Assembly (NCBI GenBank): GCA_019637075.1
Contig: JAHBWI010000009.1
Location: 1 to 64,000, forward strand
Direction: 5' to 3'
Length of the DNA stretch: 64,000 bases
From: Nitrospiraceae bacterium
GTDB lineage: Bacteria; Nitrospirota; Nitrospiria; Nitrospirales; Nitrospiraceae
The notes under the pieces are model-generated. The model did no database searches, had not been told where the DNA came from, and saw only the letters and a list, made by a program, of their open reading frames with translations. Each line of letters begins with the position of its first letter. Within the stretch, counting starts at the first letter, position 1. Of the stretch, positions 39,472 to 47,551 are shown in pieces. Both the position numbers and the translations under genes were made by a program.

Positions 39472-41340
39472 ATGAGTGCATCGATTGCCGCAACGCCAGA
39501 TCTTGTTACCGCTCTGCACAATAAAGCGACGCAGCTCCGCATCGACAGCGTCAAATCCACGACCGAGGCCGGCAGCGGCCATCCGTCGAGTTGCTGTTCC
39601 GCCGCGGATATCGTGTCCGTGTTGTTTTTCTCCGTCATGCGCTACGACCCGAAGAATCCGAAGCTCCCGAACAGCGACCGATTCGTGCTTTCCAAGGGGC
39701 ACGCGGCTCCGCTGCTCTATGCCGCCTGGGCCGAAGCCGGATTGTTTCCCGCTTCCGAACTGCTCAAGCTCCGCACCCTGACTTCGGATCTGGAAGGTCA
39801 CCCCACGCCGCGGTTGCCCTTCGTGGACATGGCGACCGGCTCGCTCGGCCAGGGCTTGTCGGCCGGTGTGGGCCTGGCGGTCAATGCCAAGTCGCTCGAC
39901 AAAGGCGACTACCGGACATACGTGCTCATGGGTGACGGCGAGTCCGTCGAAGGATCGGTGTGGGAAGCGGTGGAAGTCGCGCGGCAGGCCGGCCTCGATA
40001 ACCTGTGCGCCATCGTCGACATCAATCGCCTGGGGCAAAGCGACCCAACTATGTTGCAGCATGACATGGAAGCCTACCGCTCCCGTTGGGCCGGGTTCGG
40101 CTGGCATGCCATCGTCGTCGACGGCCATGATATTCCCGCTTTGTTGGCGGCGTTCGATGAAGCCGCTCGCACGAAAGGGCGCCCAACCGTCCTCCTCGCC
40201 AAGACTTTCAAAGGCCGTGGGATTTCGTTCGTCGAAAACTCTCCGGACTGGCATGGAAAACCGCTCAAGAAGGGCGAGGAAAGCCAAAAGGCTCTCGATG
40301 AGTTGGCGAAGCAGATGAAGGGCCAAATCGCACCCGTGCAGGTGAAGAAACCGAATGCCGCGCCTGCGGCTGCCCCCGGCGCTTCTCCGATGGCTCCTTC
40401 TCCCTTCAAAGTGGGAGACTCGGCTGCGACGCGCGAAGCGTTCGGTACGGCACTCTTGGCCTTGGGAGAAGCGAATCCCCACGTCGTCGCTTTGGATGCC
40501 GACGTGAAGAATTCAACCTATACGGACAAGTTCGGCAAGCGCTTTCCGCACCGATTCCTTGAGAACTTCATCGCCGAGCAAAACATGGTCGGCGCGGCAG
40601 CGGGCCTTGCCGCCTGCGGAAAGATTCCTTTTGCCGCGACCTTCGCCTGCTTCCTCACACGCGCCTATGATTTCATTCGTATGGCGGCGATCAGCGGTTC
40701 GAACATCAAGCTGGTGGGGACGCACGTCGGGGTGAGCATCGGAGAAGACGGCCCCTCGCAAATGGGCCTCGAGGATCTTGCGATGATGGCGGTGCAGCCG
40801 GGTGTCACGGTCCTCTACCCATCCGACGCGACCGCGATGTACAAGCTGGTCGAAACGGCCGCGGCCCACAAGGGCATGGTGTATCTGAGAGCCGGGCGAC
40901 CGAAGAACCCCGTCATCTATGGACCGGAAGAGACCTTCCGCATCGGCGGCTCGAAGGTGGTGCGCCAGAGCGCTGCGGACAAACTGACGATCGTGGCGGC
41001 GGGCGTCACCTTGTTCGAGGCCTTAAAGGCCCACGACCAACTGAAGGCGGCGGGCATTGCGACGCGAGTCGTGGACTTGTACAGCATCGTTCCGGTGGAT
41101 CGGGCGACGCTGGTCGAGTGCGCCCGGGCGACGGGCGGGCGGTTCCTGACGGTTGAGGATCACTATGCGCACGGCGGCCTCGGGGATACGGTCCTCGACG
41201 CCCTTGCATCCGAAGGGGTGCGGGTGCGTAAATTGGCCGTCCGGGCCGTCCCTCATAGCGGAAAGCCGGACGAGCTCGTGGACCATTTTGGAATCGGAGT
41301 ACGCTCCATTGTCGAAGCGGCCAAAGACATCGTCGGATAA
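39472..41340 (+). CDS. tkt: transketolase, short form
   Basis: A 622-residue enzyme, near the length of animal-type transketolases rather than the 660-residue E. coli form. The ATG at 39472 follows AAAGGA. Features: TEAGSGHPSSCCSAADIVSV at the N-terminus, the ThDP motif MGDGESVEGSVWEAVEVARQ ending in an Asn (VDIN), the catalytic region FIAEQNMVGAAAGLAACGKI and the C-terminal domain. A Pro/Ala linker (residues about 285-310) joins the halves. It interconverts pentose and triose/hexose phosphates in the Calvin or pentose phosphate route. The following regulator gene starts inside its 3' end. Confidence 0.94.
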   Translation: MSASIAATPDLVTALHNKATQLRIDSVKSTTEAGSGHPSSCCSAADIVSVLFFSVMRYDPKNPKLPNSDRFVLSKGHAAPLLYAAWAEAGLFPASELLKLRTLTSDLEGHPTPRLPFVDMATGSLGQGLSAGVGLAVNAKSLDKGDYRTYVLMGDGESVEGSVWEAVEVARQAGLDNLCAIVDINRLGQSDPTMLQHDMEAYRSRWAGFGWHAIVVDGHDIPALLAAFDEAARTKGRPTVLLAKTFKGRGISFVENSPDWHGKPLKKGEESQKALDELAKQMKGQIAPVQVKKPNAAPAAAPGASPMAPSPFKVGDSAATREAFGTALLALGEANPHVVALDADVKNSTYTDKFGKRFPHRFLENFIAEQNMVGAAAGLAACGKIPFAATFACFLTRAYDFIRMAAISGSNIKLVGTHVGVSIGEDGPSQMGLEDLAMMAVQPGVTVLYPSDATAMYKLVETAAAHKGMVYLRAGRPKNPVIYGPEETFRIGGSKVVRQSAADKLTIVAAGVTLFEALKAHDQLKAAGIATRVVDLYSIVPVDRATLVECARATGGRFLTVEDHYAHGGLGDTVLDALASEGVRVRKLAVRAVPHSGKPDELVDHFGIGVRSIVEAAKDIVG

Positions 41341-42037
41341 GCGGACCGATGCGGAAATCCCCGGTCCGCTCAAGCAGATTCCTCTCCTGAACATTTTGAG
41401 CGCGCAGGATCGAGAACAGGTCCTGCGCGAACTCACCGAAACACGGTTCGGCAAAGACCAATTTATCTTTCGCGAGGGCGATCCCACCGAGTATTTCCAC
41501 ATCGTGAAAGAGGGATCGGTCAAGTGCGTCAAGTCTTCGCCGGACGGCAAGGAATGCACGTTGAAGGTCCTCATGCCGGGCGACCTCTTTTGTTGTGACG
41601 CGGCGGCCTTCGACGGAGCCTACCATCCCGGCACGGCCAAGCCGATCGGCGAGGTCAGTGTCCTTCGTATGAGCAAGAAGGCCTACTTCGAGATGCTGCG
41701 ACGGAGTCCCGACGCGGCCCTCGAGGTCATCAAGTACCTCGGCAACCGATTGAACGAGGCCCAGGAGAAAGCCAAGGTGTTGGCCTTGGACCGGGCCGAT
41801 CAGCGTCTCGCCTCCCTGCTCGTGAACCTGGCGGAACGTGGCGGAATTCAAGAACCAAGCGGCCTTCGGTTGGCGGTGCGCCTGACACGCCAGGACATGG
41901 CCAATATGGTTGGGGTGACGACGGAAACCGCGATCCGCATCATGGCCAAGTTCAAGAAGGATCGCCTGGTTTCCGGGACAGCAGCCCGGTTAGTCATACG
42001 CGACCTGCAGAAGCTCAAAATTCTCGCCTCAGCCTAG
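41309..42037 (+). CDS. Crp/Fnr-family transcription regulator
   Basis: A 242-residue protein if TTG at 41309 is used (GGAG nine bases upstream); the start is uncertain and overlaps the transketolase end by 32 bp. The effector domain is a cupin-like beta-roll (PLLNILSAQDREQVLRELTE, FIFREGDPTEYFHIVKEGSV) followed by a dimerisation helix and a winged HTH (RLTRQDMANMVGVTTETAIR, IMAKFKKDRLVSG). Cys residues lie in VKCVKSSPDGKECTLK and FCCDAAAF, not in the N-terminal FNR cluster arrangement. It probably recognises the palindrome at 42068-42087 upstream of nirK. Confidence 0.88.
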   Translation: MSKRPKTSSDKRTDAEIPGPLKQIPLLNILSAQDREQVLRELTETRFGKDQFIFREGDPTEYFHIVKEGSVKCVKSSPDGKECTLKVLMPGDLFCCDAAAFDGAYHPGTAKPIGEVSVLRMSKKAYFEMLRRSPDAALEVIKYLGNRLNEAQEKAKVLALDRADQRLASLLVNLAERGGIQEPSGLRLAVRLTRQDMANMVGVTTETAIRIMAKFKKDRLVSGTAARLVIRDLQKLKILASA

Positions 42038-42067
42038 TTTCTTAGGTTCTTTCCGAAATATCTTCAA

Positions 42068-42087
42068 AATATGACAATAGTCATATT
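42068..42087. promoter_or_regulatory. Crp/Fnr-type operator upstream of nirK
   Basis: AATATGAC-AATA-GTCATATT is a perfect 20-bp inverted repeat with a 4-bp spacer, resembling the TTGAC-N4-GTCAA layout of Crp/Fnr-family sites. The best -10 candidate (TAGAGT, 42108-42113) would put the transcription start near 42120, so the operator centre lies close to -41.5, the class II activator position. It is 30 bp after the regulator stop. Confidence 0.65.
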
Positions 42088-42198
42088 GTCGCATGCACTC
42101 CCTGTCGTAGAGTCTGCGCGTGCCTGATCCCTGGTCTGCAGGACCGGGATCGGCAAGACAGACCGCAGTCCACCGTGCTTTCACCACAGGAGGTCGCA

Positions 42199-43161
42199 AT
42201 GAATCGGATACGTACAGGACTGGATGCAGCGAGTCGATGGGGTCGGGTCGGCGCCGCAATGGGCTTGGCGCTCGGCTTGGTCGCCGGCGTCGCTGAGGCC
42301 AAAACTCACGAGATCAACATGACCGCGGTCGAGACGGATATCGTCATCGACGGCGGAGGGGAGAAATACGCGGCCTGGACCTTCAACGGCCAGTTCCCCG
42401 GACCGGTGGTGCGGGTCACTGAAGGCGACACGATCAAGTTCACCCTGACGAATCCGGCCACGAACAAACATCCGCACGCGATGGATTTCCATGCGGCGGA
42501 AATCGACTTCCTGAAAAACTACAAGGCCATCAACGCGGGCGAAACGATCACCTACACGTTCGTCGCCAAGAAGCCCGGCATCTTCTTCTACCACTGCGGC
42601 GCGCCCCCGATGATTCAGCATGTCGCCCGAGGCATGTTCGGCGCCGTCATCGTCGATCCCAAGAATCCCAAAGCCTGGCCGAAAGCCGATCGTGAGTATG
42701 TCCTCATCCAGTCCGAGTACTACAAGAACCCGGATGACGTGCAGGCCATGTTCGATCGGAAGTTCGACGGCATGATGTTCAACGGCGGCATCTTTAAGTA
42801 CCACCCGTTCGTCACCGGCGGCGGCAAGCTCGATGCCAAGCCGGGAGAGCGGGTCCGGATCTACTTCGTCAATGCCGGACCGAACGAATTTTCCGCATTC
42901 CACCCGATCGGCGAGATTTGGGACAATGTCTATGAGAGCGGCAACCCGGCCAACAACCTGAAGGGCGTGCAGACCTATGTGGTCGGGCCAGGCAGTGCGG
43001 CCACATTCGACGTGGTCGTGGAGTCCGCCGGTGCCTATCCGCTTGTGACGCACTCTCTCACCGGCGCGTTGCGGGGTGCGATCGCCGTGCTGTTGGCCGG
43101 TCCTGATGCGAAAGCGGCGCCCTTGATGCCGATGGTGCCGTGGGAGTTGCCCGCGAAGTAA
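42199..43161 (+). CDS. nirK: copper nitrite reductase, class II
   Basis: A 320-residue periplasmic enzyme; GGAGG lies 5 bases before the ATG. The signal peptide ends near VAEAKT. Two cupredoxin domains follow. Type 1 copper ligands: His93, Cys133, His141, Met146 (in HPHAMDFHAA and YHCGAPPMIQHVARGM). Type 2 ligands: His98, His132 and His285 (in LVTHSLTGALRG). The proton-shuttle residues Asp96 and His235 (in AFHPIGEIWDNVY) are also present. It reduces nitrite to NO. The short loop between Cys and Met fits the compact AniA/ammonia-oxidiser group. It heads a five-gene cluster. Confidence 0.93.
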   Translation: MNRIRTGLDAASRWGRVGAAMGLALGLVAGVAEAKTHEINMTAVETDIVIDGGGEKYAAWTFNGQFPGPVVRVTEGDTIKFTLTNPATNKHPHAMDFHAAEIDFLKNYKAINAGETITYTFVAKKPGIFFYHCGAPPMIQHVARGMFGAVIVDPKNPKAWPKADREYVLIQSEYYKNPDDVQAMFDRKFDGMMFNGGIFKYHPFVTGGGKLDAKPGERVRIYFVNAGPNEFSAFHPIGEIWDNVYESGNPANNLKGVQTYVVGPGSAATFDVVVESAGAYPLVTHSLTGALRGAIAVLLAGPDAKAAPLMPMVPWELPAK

Positions 43162-43180
43162 GAAGAATGGCGGGTCTTGC

Positions 43181-43210
43181 AGCCGGCCGGTCCCAACGGA
43201 TCGGCCGGCT
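43181..43210 (+). other. stem-loop between nirK and the next gene
   Basis: AGCCGGCCG and CGGCCGGCT form a perfect 9-bp stem around a 12-base loop. No T-run follows; the downstream ribosome binding site starts about 5 bases later. It may stabilise nirK mRNA, adjust the ratio of nirK to the downstream genes, or act as a partial terminator. Confidence 0.5.
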
Positions 43211-43225
43211 CCCCCAGGAGATTCT

Positions 43226-43609
43226 ATGCGGCATCTGAGCGATAGCTTTGGGGCGAGAGGGCGATGGATGCGCTGCGTGATTCTGACGCCGGTGATCTGG
43301 TGCGCCGCTTCGGTGGCGACCGGTGCTGAAACGGATCACTCGAGGGAACGGGTCGCCCTGATGCTCACAGGCGCCGGATGTCCGGTGCAGCGAGCCAGGA
43401 TGGCCGCAGTTCTGTCGGAGTTCCCGTCAGTGCGACACGTCGAATTCGACACGGTGCCCGACCATGTGCTGGTCGATGTCGAGTCCGGGAGCGTGGCGCC
43501 GGAGTCGCTGCGACAAGCCGTCCTCCGGAGTTTAGGAGAGACGAAGGGCTGTCAGGTCGAGGTCATGACATCATGCATCACCGCAAGCCCGGCGTTCCTC
43601 ACCCGTTGA
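43226..43609 (+). CDS. small secreted HMA-like protein
   Basis: A 127-residue protein with AGGAG before its ATG and a signal peptide (CVILTPVIWCAASVATGAET; an ATG at 43268 would also give one). The mature part resembles a heavy-metal-associated ferredoxin-like fold: VALMLTGAGCPVQRARMAAV, then FPSVRHVEFDTVPDHVLVDV. The usual MxCxxC is reduced to a single Cys (GAGC). It may carry copper to NirK or a partner, but the missing second Cys leaves this open. Its 3' end overlaps the next gene by 37 bp. Confidence 0.6.
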   Translation: MRHLSDSFGARGRWMRCVILTPVIWCAASVATGAETDHSRERVALMLTGAGCPVQRARMAAVLSEFPSVRHVEFDTVPDHVLVDVESGSVAPESLRQAVLRSLGETKGCQVEVMTSCITASPAFLTR

Positions 43610-44307
43610 CGGACGGGCCTCCGCCCAGGCCCAGCGACGGAGATCGCGGTCCTCCCACGCGTTGGCCGTTTCAGTCCGATTGTCGCGCGACGGCCGCTCG
43701 CCGTCTCCTGCGGTCGGTAGGCTATAGGGTCGCGCTCTTCTTCGCATTCCTGCTCTCCAATGGAACCTTGTGGGCACAGGAATCCATTCCGGAGATCTTT
43801 CCCCTGCGTCCTTTCAACGTCGATATCGCAATCCGCCAGCAAACGTTTGCGCCGGATGATCGAGAAATCGGCGTGCAGGTCGGGGTCACCGCATTTCGTT
43901 ACGGCCAGATCGAGGTGCGCACCACCTACCAATATTTCAGCATTCACACGCGAGAGTTTCAGACCGACCAACATTCGCTGTTCCTCAATCCCCGCTGGAA
44001 CAACTTCATCGACATTTTGGATTTTCCCAAGCACAAACCCTTGAACCGCACGATACGGCATCTCTTGTTCGGCCCTCTCGAGGATCGGGCGGTGCCGTAT
44101 ATCGGATTGTTGGCCGGAGGCGTCTTGCCGGGGCCGGGCAACAATGGGCCAGGACATTTGATAGGCGGACAATTGGGCGTTCGCTTCCCGGTTGCCCGGG
44201 GTCTGTCTGTCGACGTGGGCATGCAGTACACCCAGTATGGCGTGGATTTTCGGGGCGAAGCAGGACAGGCACAACAATGGGTATTCTTGACCGGCGTGCG
44301 ATTCTGA
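43573..44307 (+). CDS. predicted outer-membrane beta-barrel protein
   Basis: A 244-residue protein with an unusual Pro/Arg-rich leader of about 45 residues before a signal peptide (GYRVALFFAFLLSNGTLWAQ). The mature part has alternating strands (VDIAIRQQTFAPDDREIGVQ, VGVTAFRYGQIEVRTTYQYF, GGQLGVRFPVARGLSVDVGM) and ends in Phe (LTGVRF), typical of Bam-assembled barrels. It is probably an eight-stranded outer-membrane protein. It overlaps both neighbours, so it is translated with them. No family is recognised. Confidence 0.65.
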   Translation: MHHRKPGVPHPLTDGPPPRPSDGDRGPPTRWPFQSDCRATAARRLLRSVGYRVALFFAFLLSNGTLWAQESIPEIFPLRPFNVDIAIRQQTFAPDDREIGVQVGVTAFRYGQIEVRTTYQYFSIHTREFQTDQHSLFLNPRWNNFIDILDFPKHKPLNRTIRHLLFGPLEDRAVPYIGLLAGGVLPGPGNNGPGHLIGGQLGVRFPVARGLSVDVGMQYTQYGVDFRGEAGQAQQWVFLTGVRF

Positions 44308-45326
44308 TCCGGCGGATGTCGCAGGGAGTGGTCCTATGGGCTCTCTGCGTGGCCCTAACGGGCTGCGGCTTGCTCATCGATGCGGTCGAGCGGGTCATCC
44401 CCGTTGCAGCGAACGAAGTCGAAACGATCTGCGAGCGAGGACGGGTGCAGGTGGGTTTGGCGGTCGAGCCCTTTCGCCCCTTCGTCTTTCCCGCGATCTG
44501 GACCGACGAAGGCGCACGGGTGACGGGGCTGGACGTGGAGCTTGTCCAAGCGCTCAGCGAGGGACTGTCTCAACGCTGCGGCCGCCCCGTGACCCCGGTC
44601 TTGCACCTCGTCCGTTTCCGGGAACTCTTCCGGTTGCTCAACGAGTCGCAGCTGGATCTCTTCGTCTCAGCGGTCGTCGCCAATACCCCCGCGCCCGCGC
44701 GGGCCGGAGTCGCGTACTCCGTCCCCTATTTCTATGACGGCGGCATCAGTGGCATCACCAAGCGCGGAGAGGTTCGTCAGCAGGTCAGTCAGGCCATGCG
44801 GGCTGCTTCGTCGACACTCCCGTTTGCCTCGGCGGTGTCGGCGCTCCACGACCTGACCATCGCCGTGCAAAACGACACGGCCGCGCACCACTATGCGGTG
44901 GCGAATCTGACGGCGAATCGGCTCATCGTCTGTGATTCGTTGCCGGCGGCGTTCGAATATGCCGATGCGGCGGCAGACCGGCCGATCGACGTCATCCTGG
45001 GTGCCCAGCCCGTACTTGACCATATTGTTTCGCATGTGCGGAAAGATTGGAGTCTGCTGGCCTCGGAGGACGGACGCGTATGGCGGTTGACCAGGGACCA
45101 GTATGCCGTGGCCATGGCGGAGGAAAGCTATCATCTCCGGTGGCTGGTCAACGACGTGCTCTTCCAGTTGGATGAAGCCGGCCGTCTCGCACAGATGCGG
45201 CGGCGCTGGCTCGAGGAGGACTATGCCTTTCCCCGTCGCGCCTCGACGGAGGGGCTGACCTTCGATGTCGAGAAAATGGTGACCCACTATATGCAAGGGA
45301 CCTGTCGGGAGGAGTCTCCTCCCTGA
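44277..45326 (+). CDS. lipoprotein with periplasmic solute-binding (SBP_bac_3-like) fold
   Basis: A 349-residue lipoprotein (lipobox ALTGC, Cys30; an internal ATG at 44316 is possible). The mature domain follows the type II binding-protein pattern: ICERGRVQVGLAVEPFRPFV, VTGLDVELVQALSEGLSQRC, LLNESQLDLFVSAVVANTPA, and VAYSVPYFYDGGISGITKRG in the hinge region. The second lobe has LTIAVQNDTAAHHYAVANLT. Such proteins bind amino acids or small organic ions for a transporter or sensor. No transporter gene follows, so it may be a sensor or a scavenger. Confidence 0.75.
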   Translation: MGILDRRAILIRRMSQGVVLWALCVALTGCGLLIDAVERVIPVAANEVETICERGRVQVGLAVEPFRPFVFPAIWTDEGARVTGLDVELVQALSEGLSQRCGRPVTPVLHLVRFRELFRLLNESQLDLFVSAVVANTPAPARAGVAYSVPYFYDGGISGITKRGEVRQQVSQAMRAASSTLPFASAVSALHDLTIAVQNDTAAHHYAVANLTANRLIVCDSLPAAFEYADAAADRPIDVILGAQPVLDHIVSHVRKDWSLLASEDGRVWRLTRDQYAVAMAEESYHLRWLVNDVLFQLDEAGRLAQMRRRWLEEDYAFPRRASTEGLTFDVEKMVTHYMQGTCREESPP

Positions 45327-45349
45327 GACGGGACAACGGAGGTGGAGTG

Positions 45350-46108
45350 ATGCGGAATCGGTTTCGATTGGGCCTCGCGATGGGAGTGCTGGGCTGCCTG
45401 TGCTGTCCCCTCTTAGGCGTAGCGGCTGAACGTCCAGAGGCGGAAGAAACGGCTCGGCTTCTGGCGAAGCTCCTCGAGTCGGGACGAGCGGTCATCGAGC
45501 GCAATCAGACCTTGATCGACGACCCGCACAAGGGCGACAAGGGGTTCACCCCGGAGTCGTTCGAGCAGCAACTGGTCACGGAGTTTCGCGGGAGAACCGG
45601 GATCGATCTGGCGACCCTAGCGAAGCAGCCTCCGTCGCCGCTCTTGCCTGCCCTGGCGAAAGAATTGTTGCCGGCGCTGGTCGTGGCCAGCAAGGACGTG
45701 GTTGCCGCGGCTCAGGTCGTGATCAACCAGCGTGGGATTGCGTACAAGAACTTCATTCCCGCCACCTATGGGAGTCAGGCCTCGGCTCGCTTTTCCAAGA
45801 CCTCGCAGGTGCGGCTGAAGCAGACGACGTTGACGCCGAGAAATCCCAAGAACGAGCCGGACGAATATGAAGCATCTGTCCTCAAGTGGCTGTCTGGCAG
45901 GCCCAGAGCCGAAGCTTATGTGAGTGAATTGACGGAAGAAGGGAAAATGCTTCGCGTGGTCATGCCGATCTACTACGCGAAACCCTGTCTGGCTTGCCAC
46001 GGCGAGCCGAAGGGCGAACTCGACATCTCGGGCTATCCGAAAGAAGGGCACCGAGAAGGCGATTTGGCCGGCGCGATCACCGTGACCGCGCCCTTAACCG
46101 GACGGTGA
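45350..46108 (+). CDS. DUF3365 (Tll0287-like) c-type heme protein
   Basis: A 252-residue exported protein, signal peptide GLAMGVLGCLCCPLLGVAAE. The DUF3365 pattern is clear: VINQRGIAYKNFIPATYGSQ, ARFSKTSQVRLKQTTLTPRN, PDEYEASVLKWL, then PIYYAKPCLACHGEP where Cys213, Cys216 and His217 bind one heme c. It probably relays redox or NO/nitrite information, or carries electrons. It is the last gene of the nirK cluster, 23 bp after the lipoprotein gene. A weak inverted repeat at 46111-46157 follows. Confidence 0.82.
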   Translation: MRNRFRLGLAMGVLGCLCCPLLGVAAERPEAEETARLLAKLLESGRAVIERNQTLIDDPHKGDKGFTPESFEQQLVTEFRGRTGIDLATLAKQPPSPLLPALAKELLPALVVASKDVVAAAQVVINQRGIAYKNFIPATYGSQASARFSKTSQVRLKQTTLTPRNPKNEPDEYEASVLKWLSGRPRAEAYVSELTEEGKMLRVVMPIYYAKPCLACHGEPKGELDISGYPKEGHREGDLAGAITVTAPLTGR

Positions 46109-46110
46109 CG

Positions 46111-46157
46111 CCGGCAGGCAGCCGACCTCCCAAGTCACGACGTCGGCGTGTTACCGG
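46111..46157. terminator. weak hairpin between convergent genes
   Basis: Inner arms GCCGAC and GTCGGC with a 15-base loop, outer CCGG/CCGG pairing with mismatches. It lies between the DUF3365 stop (+) and the cupin stop (-). No T-run, so a terminator role is only suggested by position. Confidence 0.3.
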
Positions 46158-46171
46158 ATCACGGTTCCCCG

Positions 46172-46489
46172 TCAGGGATTGGGGGCCACGAAGACGAGTA
46201 CCTTGAGGCGGTGGTCGCTATCGTTTCTCACGCCGTGCTCTTCTCCGGCCGGCGCCATGGTCCCCTGCCCGGCCTTCAGCACCTGCTTGCTCGCGCCGAC
46301 CTGAAACGTGCCCTGCCCTTCCAGGACGATGTACACCTTGTCCTGCTCGCCGTGGATATGACCCTTCTGTTCCTGGCCGGGCTCGAAACAATAAACATCG
46401 CAAAAGAAGCGCTCCGTCTGAAAGAGATTATTCTTCTTCATCTTCTCGGCACTGAACTGCTGGTGATCGGACAGGGTGATGACGTTCAT
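46172..46489 (-). CDS. cupin-domain protein
   Basis: A 105-residue single-domain cupin: FEPGQEQKGHIHGEQDKVYI (metal-binding GHxH with a downstream Glu) then GQGTMAPAGEEHGVRNDSD with the second-motif His. Short cupins of this type bind a metal and can act as isomerases, dioxygenases or sensors. Its ATG overlaps the stop of the HdrB-like gene by 4 bp, so it may be its partner. Confidence 0.82.
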   Translation of the reverse strand: MNVITLSDHQQFSAEKMKKNNLFQTERFFCDVYCFEPGQEQKGHIHGEQDKVYIVLEGQGTFQVGASKQVLKAGQGTMAPAGEEHGVRNDSDHRLKVLVFVAPNP

Positions 46490-47406
46490 CTCATAGGCTC
46501 CGGTGACGGTGATGACAAGTTCTCGGTTGACTCAATACGTTTCACGATGCTGTCGAGGGAAATCAGGTGGCGCGACAGGCCCAGTTCCTTCGCCGGAATC
46601 CCCATGGCCAGTCCGAGCAACTGCGGCAGATGGAGAATCGGCAGGTTCAGCGTCGATCCGACGGCGCGACCGGCCCGTTCCTGGTAGATGTCCAAGCTCA
46701 TGTGGCAAAGCGGGCATGGCGTGACCATCACCTCCGCCCCATGGTCGCGGGCGTCTTTCATGTTGGTTCCCGACATGGCGACCGCGATGGCTTCCTTCTC
46801 GAGGATGATCGGAAAACCGCAACATTTGGTCCGCCCCGCGTAGCTGACCGGCTCACCGCCGACCGCGCGAATGACCCGTTCCAACGACGAGGGATTCTCG
46901 GGATCGTCGAAGCCCAAATCCCACGACGGCCTCAGCATGTAGCAGCCGTAAAACGGAGCAACGCGGAGGTTCGCAAGCGGATTGCGCACGGTGTCCGCCA
47001 GGCGCGTGAGACCGATGTCCCGCACGGCGATCCACAGCAGATGTTTGACCTGTACTCGTCCCTGGTAGGCGATGCCGTCCTGGGCCAATAGCGTATTGAT
47101 CCGTTCCAGCGTCCCCGGCTCTTGTTTGAAGCGGCGGTTCGCGGCGCTCATGACACCTTGGCAGGTGCCGCAGATAGTCATGATGTCGAGGCCAAGCCGC
47201 TCGGCTTGGGCAAAGGTCCGCGCGTTCAGGGCCAAGGCTACGTCGGGGTCTGCTTCGGCCACGACCCCGGCGCCGCAACAAGAAGCTGCGCCGAGTTCGA
47301 CGACCTCGATGCCCAGACGACCGATAATCGCCATCGTCGACTGGTAGAGTTCCGGTGTTGCGCCCTTGGCGGCGCAGCCTGTATAGAGGGCAAAGCGTAG
47401 CGGCAT
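46486..47406 (-). CDS. HdrB/SdhE-like double-CCG iron-sulfur protein
   Basis: A 306-residue protein with two CCG domains: Cys11, then Cys43-Cys44-Gly45, then Cys79-x2-Cys82 (spacing x31 and x33, as in the family), and a second set at FYGCYMLRPS, TKCCGFPIIL and TPCPLCHM. These ligate a noncubane cluster in HdrB. In non-methanogens such subunits belong to SDH-E-type succinate dehydrogenase or heterodisulfide-reductase-like complexes. The SdhB-like gene at 57706 is 10 kb away, so a partnership is only possible. It overlaps the cupin gene by 4 bp. Confidence 0.85.
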   Translation of the reverse strand: MPLRFALYTGCAAKGATPELYQSTMAIIGRLGIEVVELGAASCCGAGVVAEADPDVALALNARTFAQAERLGLDIMTICGTCQGVMSAANRRFKQEPGTLERINTLLAQDGIAYQGRVQVKHLLWIAVRDIGLTRLADTVRNPLANLRVAPFYGCYMLRPSWDLGFDDPENPSSLERVIRAVGGEPVSYAGRTKCCGFPIILEKEAIAVAMSGTNMKDARDHGAEVMVTPCPLCHMSLDIYQERAGRAVGSTLNLPILHLPQLLGLAMGIPAKELGLSRHLISLDSIVKRIESTENLSSPSPEPMR

Positions 47407-47551
47407 GGAAGGTCTGGGCTATGAACTATGGAAGGTAAGATACCTGATGCGGCGGGGCAATTGACAGCCCTGTTCGGCTCTAACCTTCCGGCCTGGGGCT
47501 CGAAGGGTGCCGTCAGCGCATCATGAACAGCAGAGGTCTCACGGCGATCGA

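Noticed and set aside
42199-43161. Suspicion that NirK lacks its catalytic His because the canonical motif has a second His
   Set aside because: The class II enzymes (AniA type) have the same HxIGExxD form with the first His as catalytic residue; it is present here (His235).
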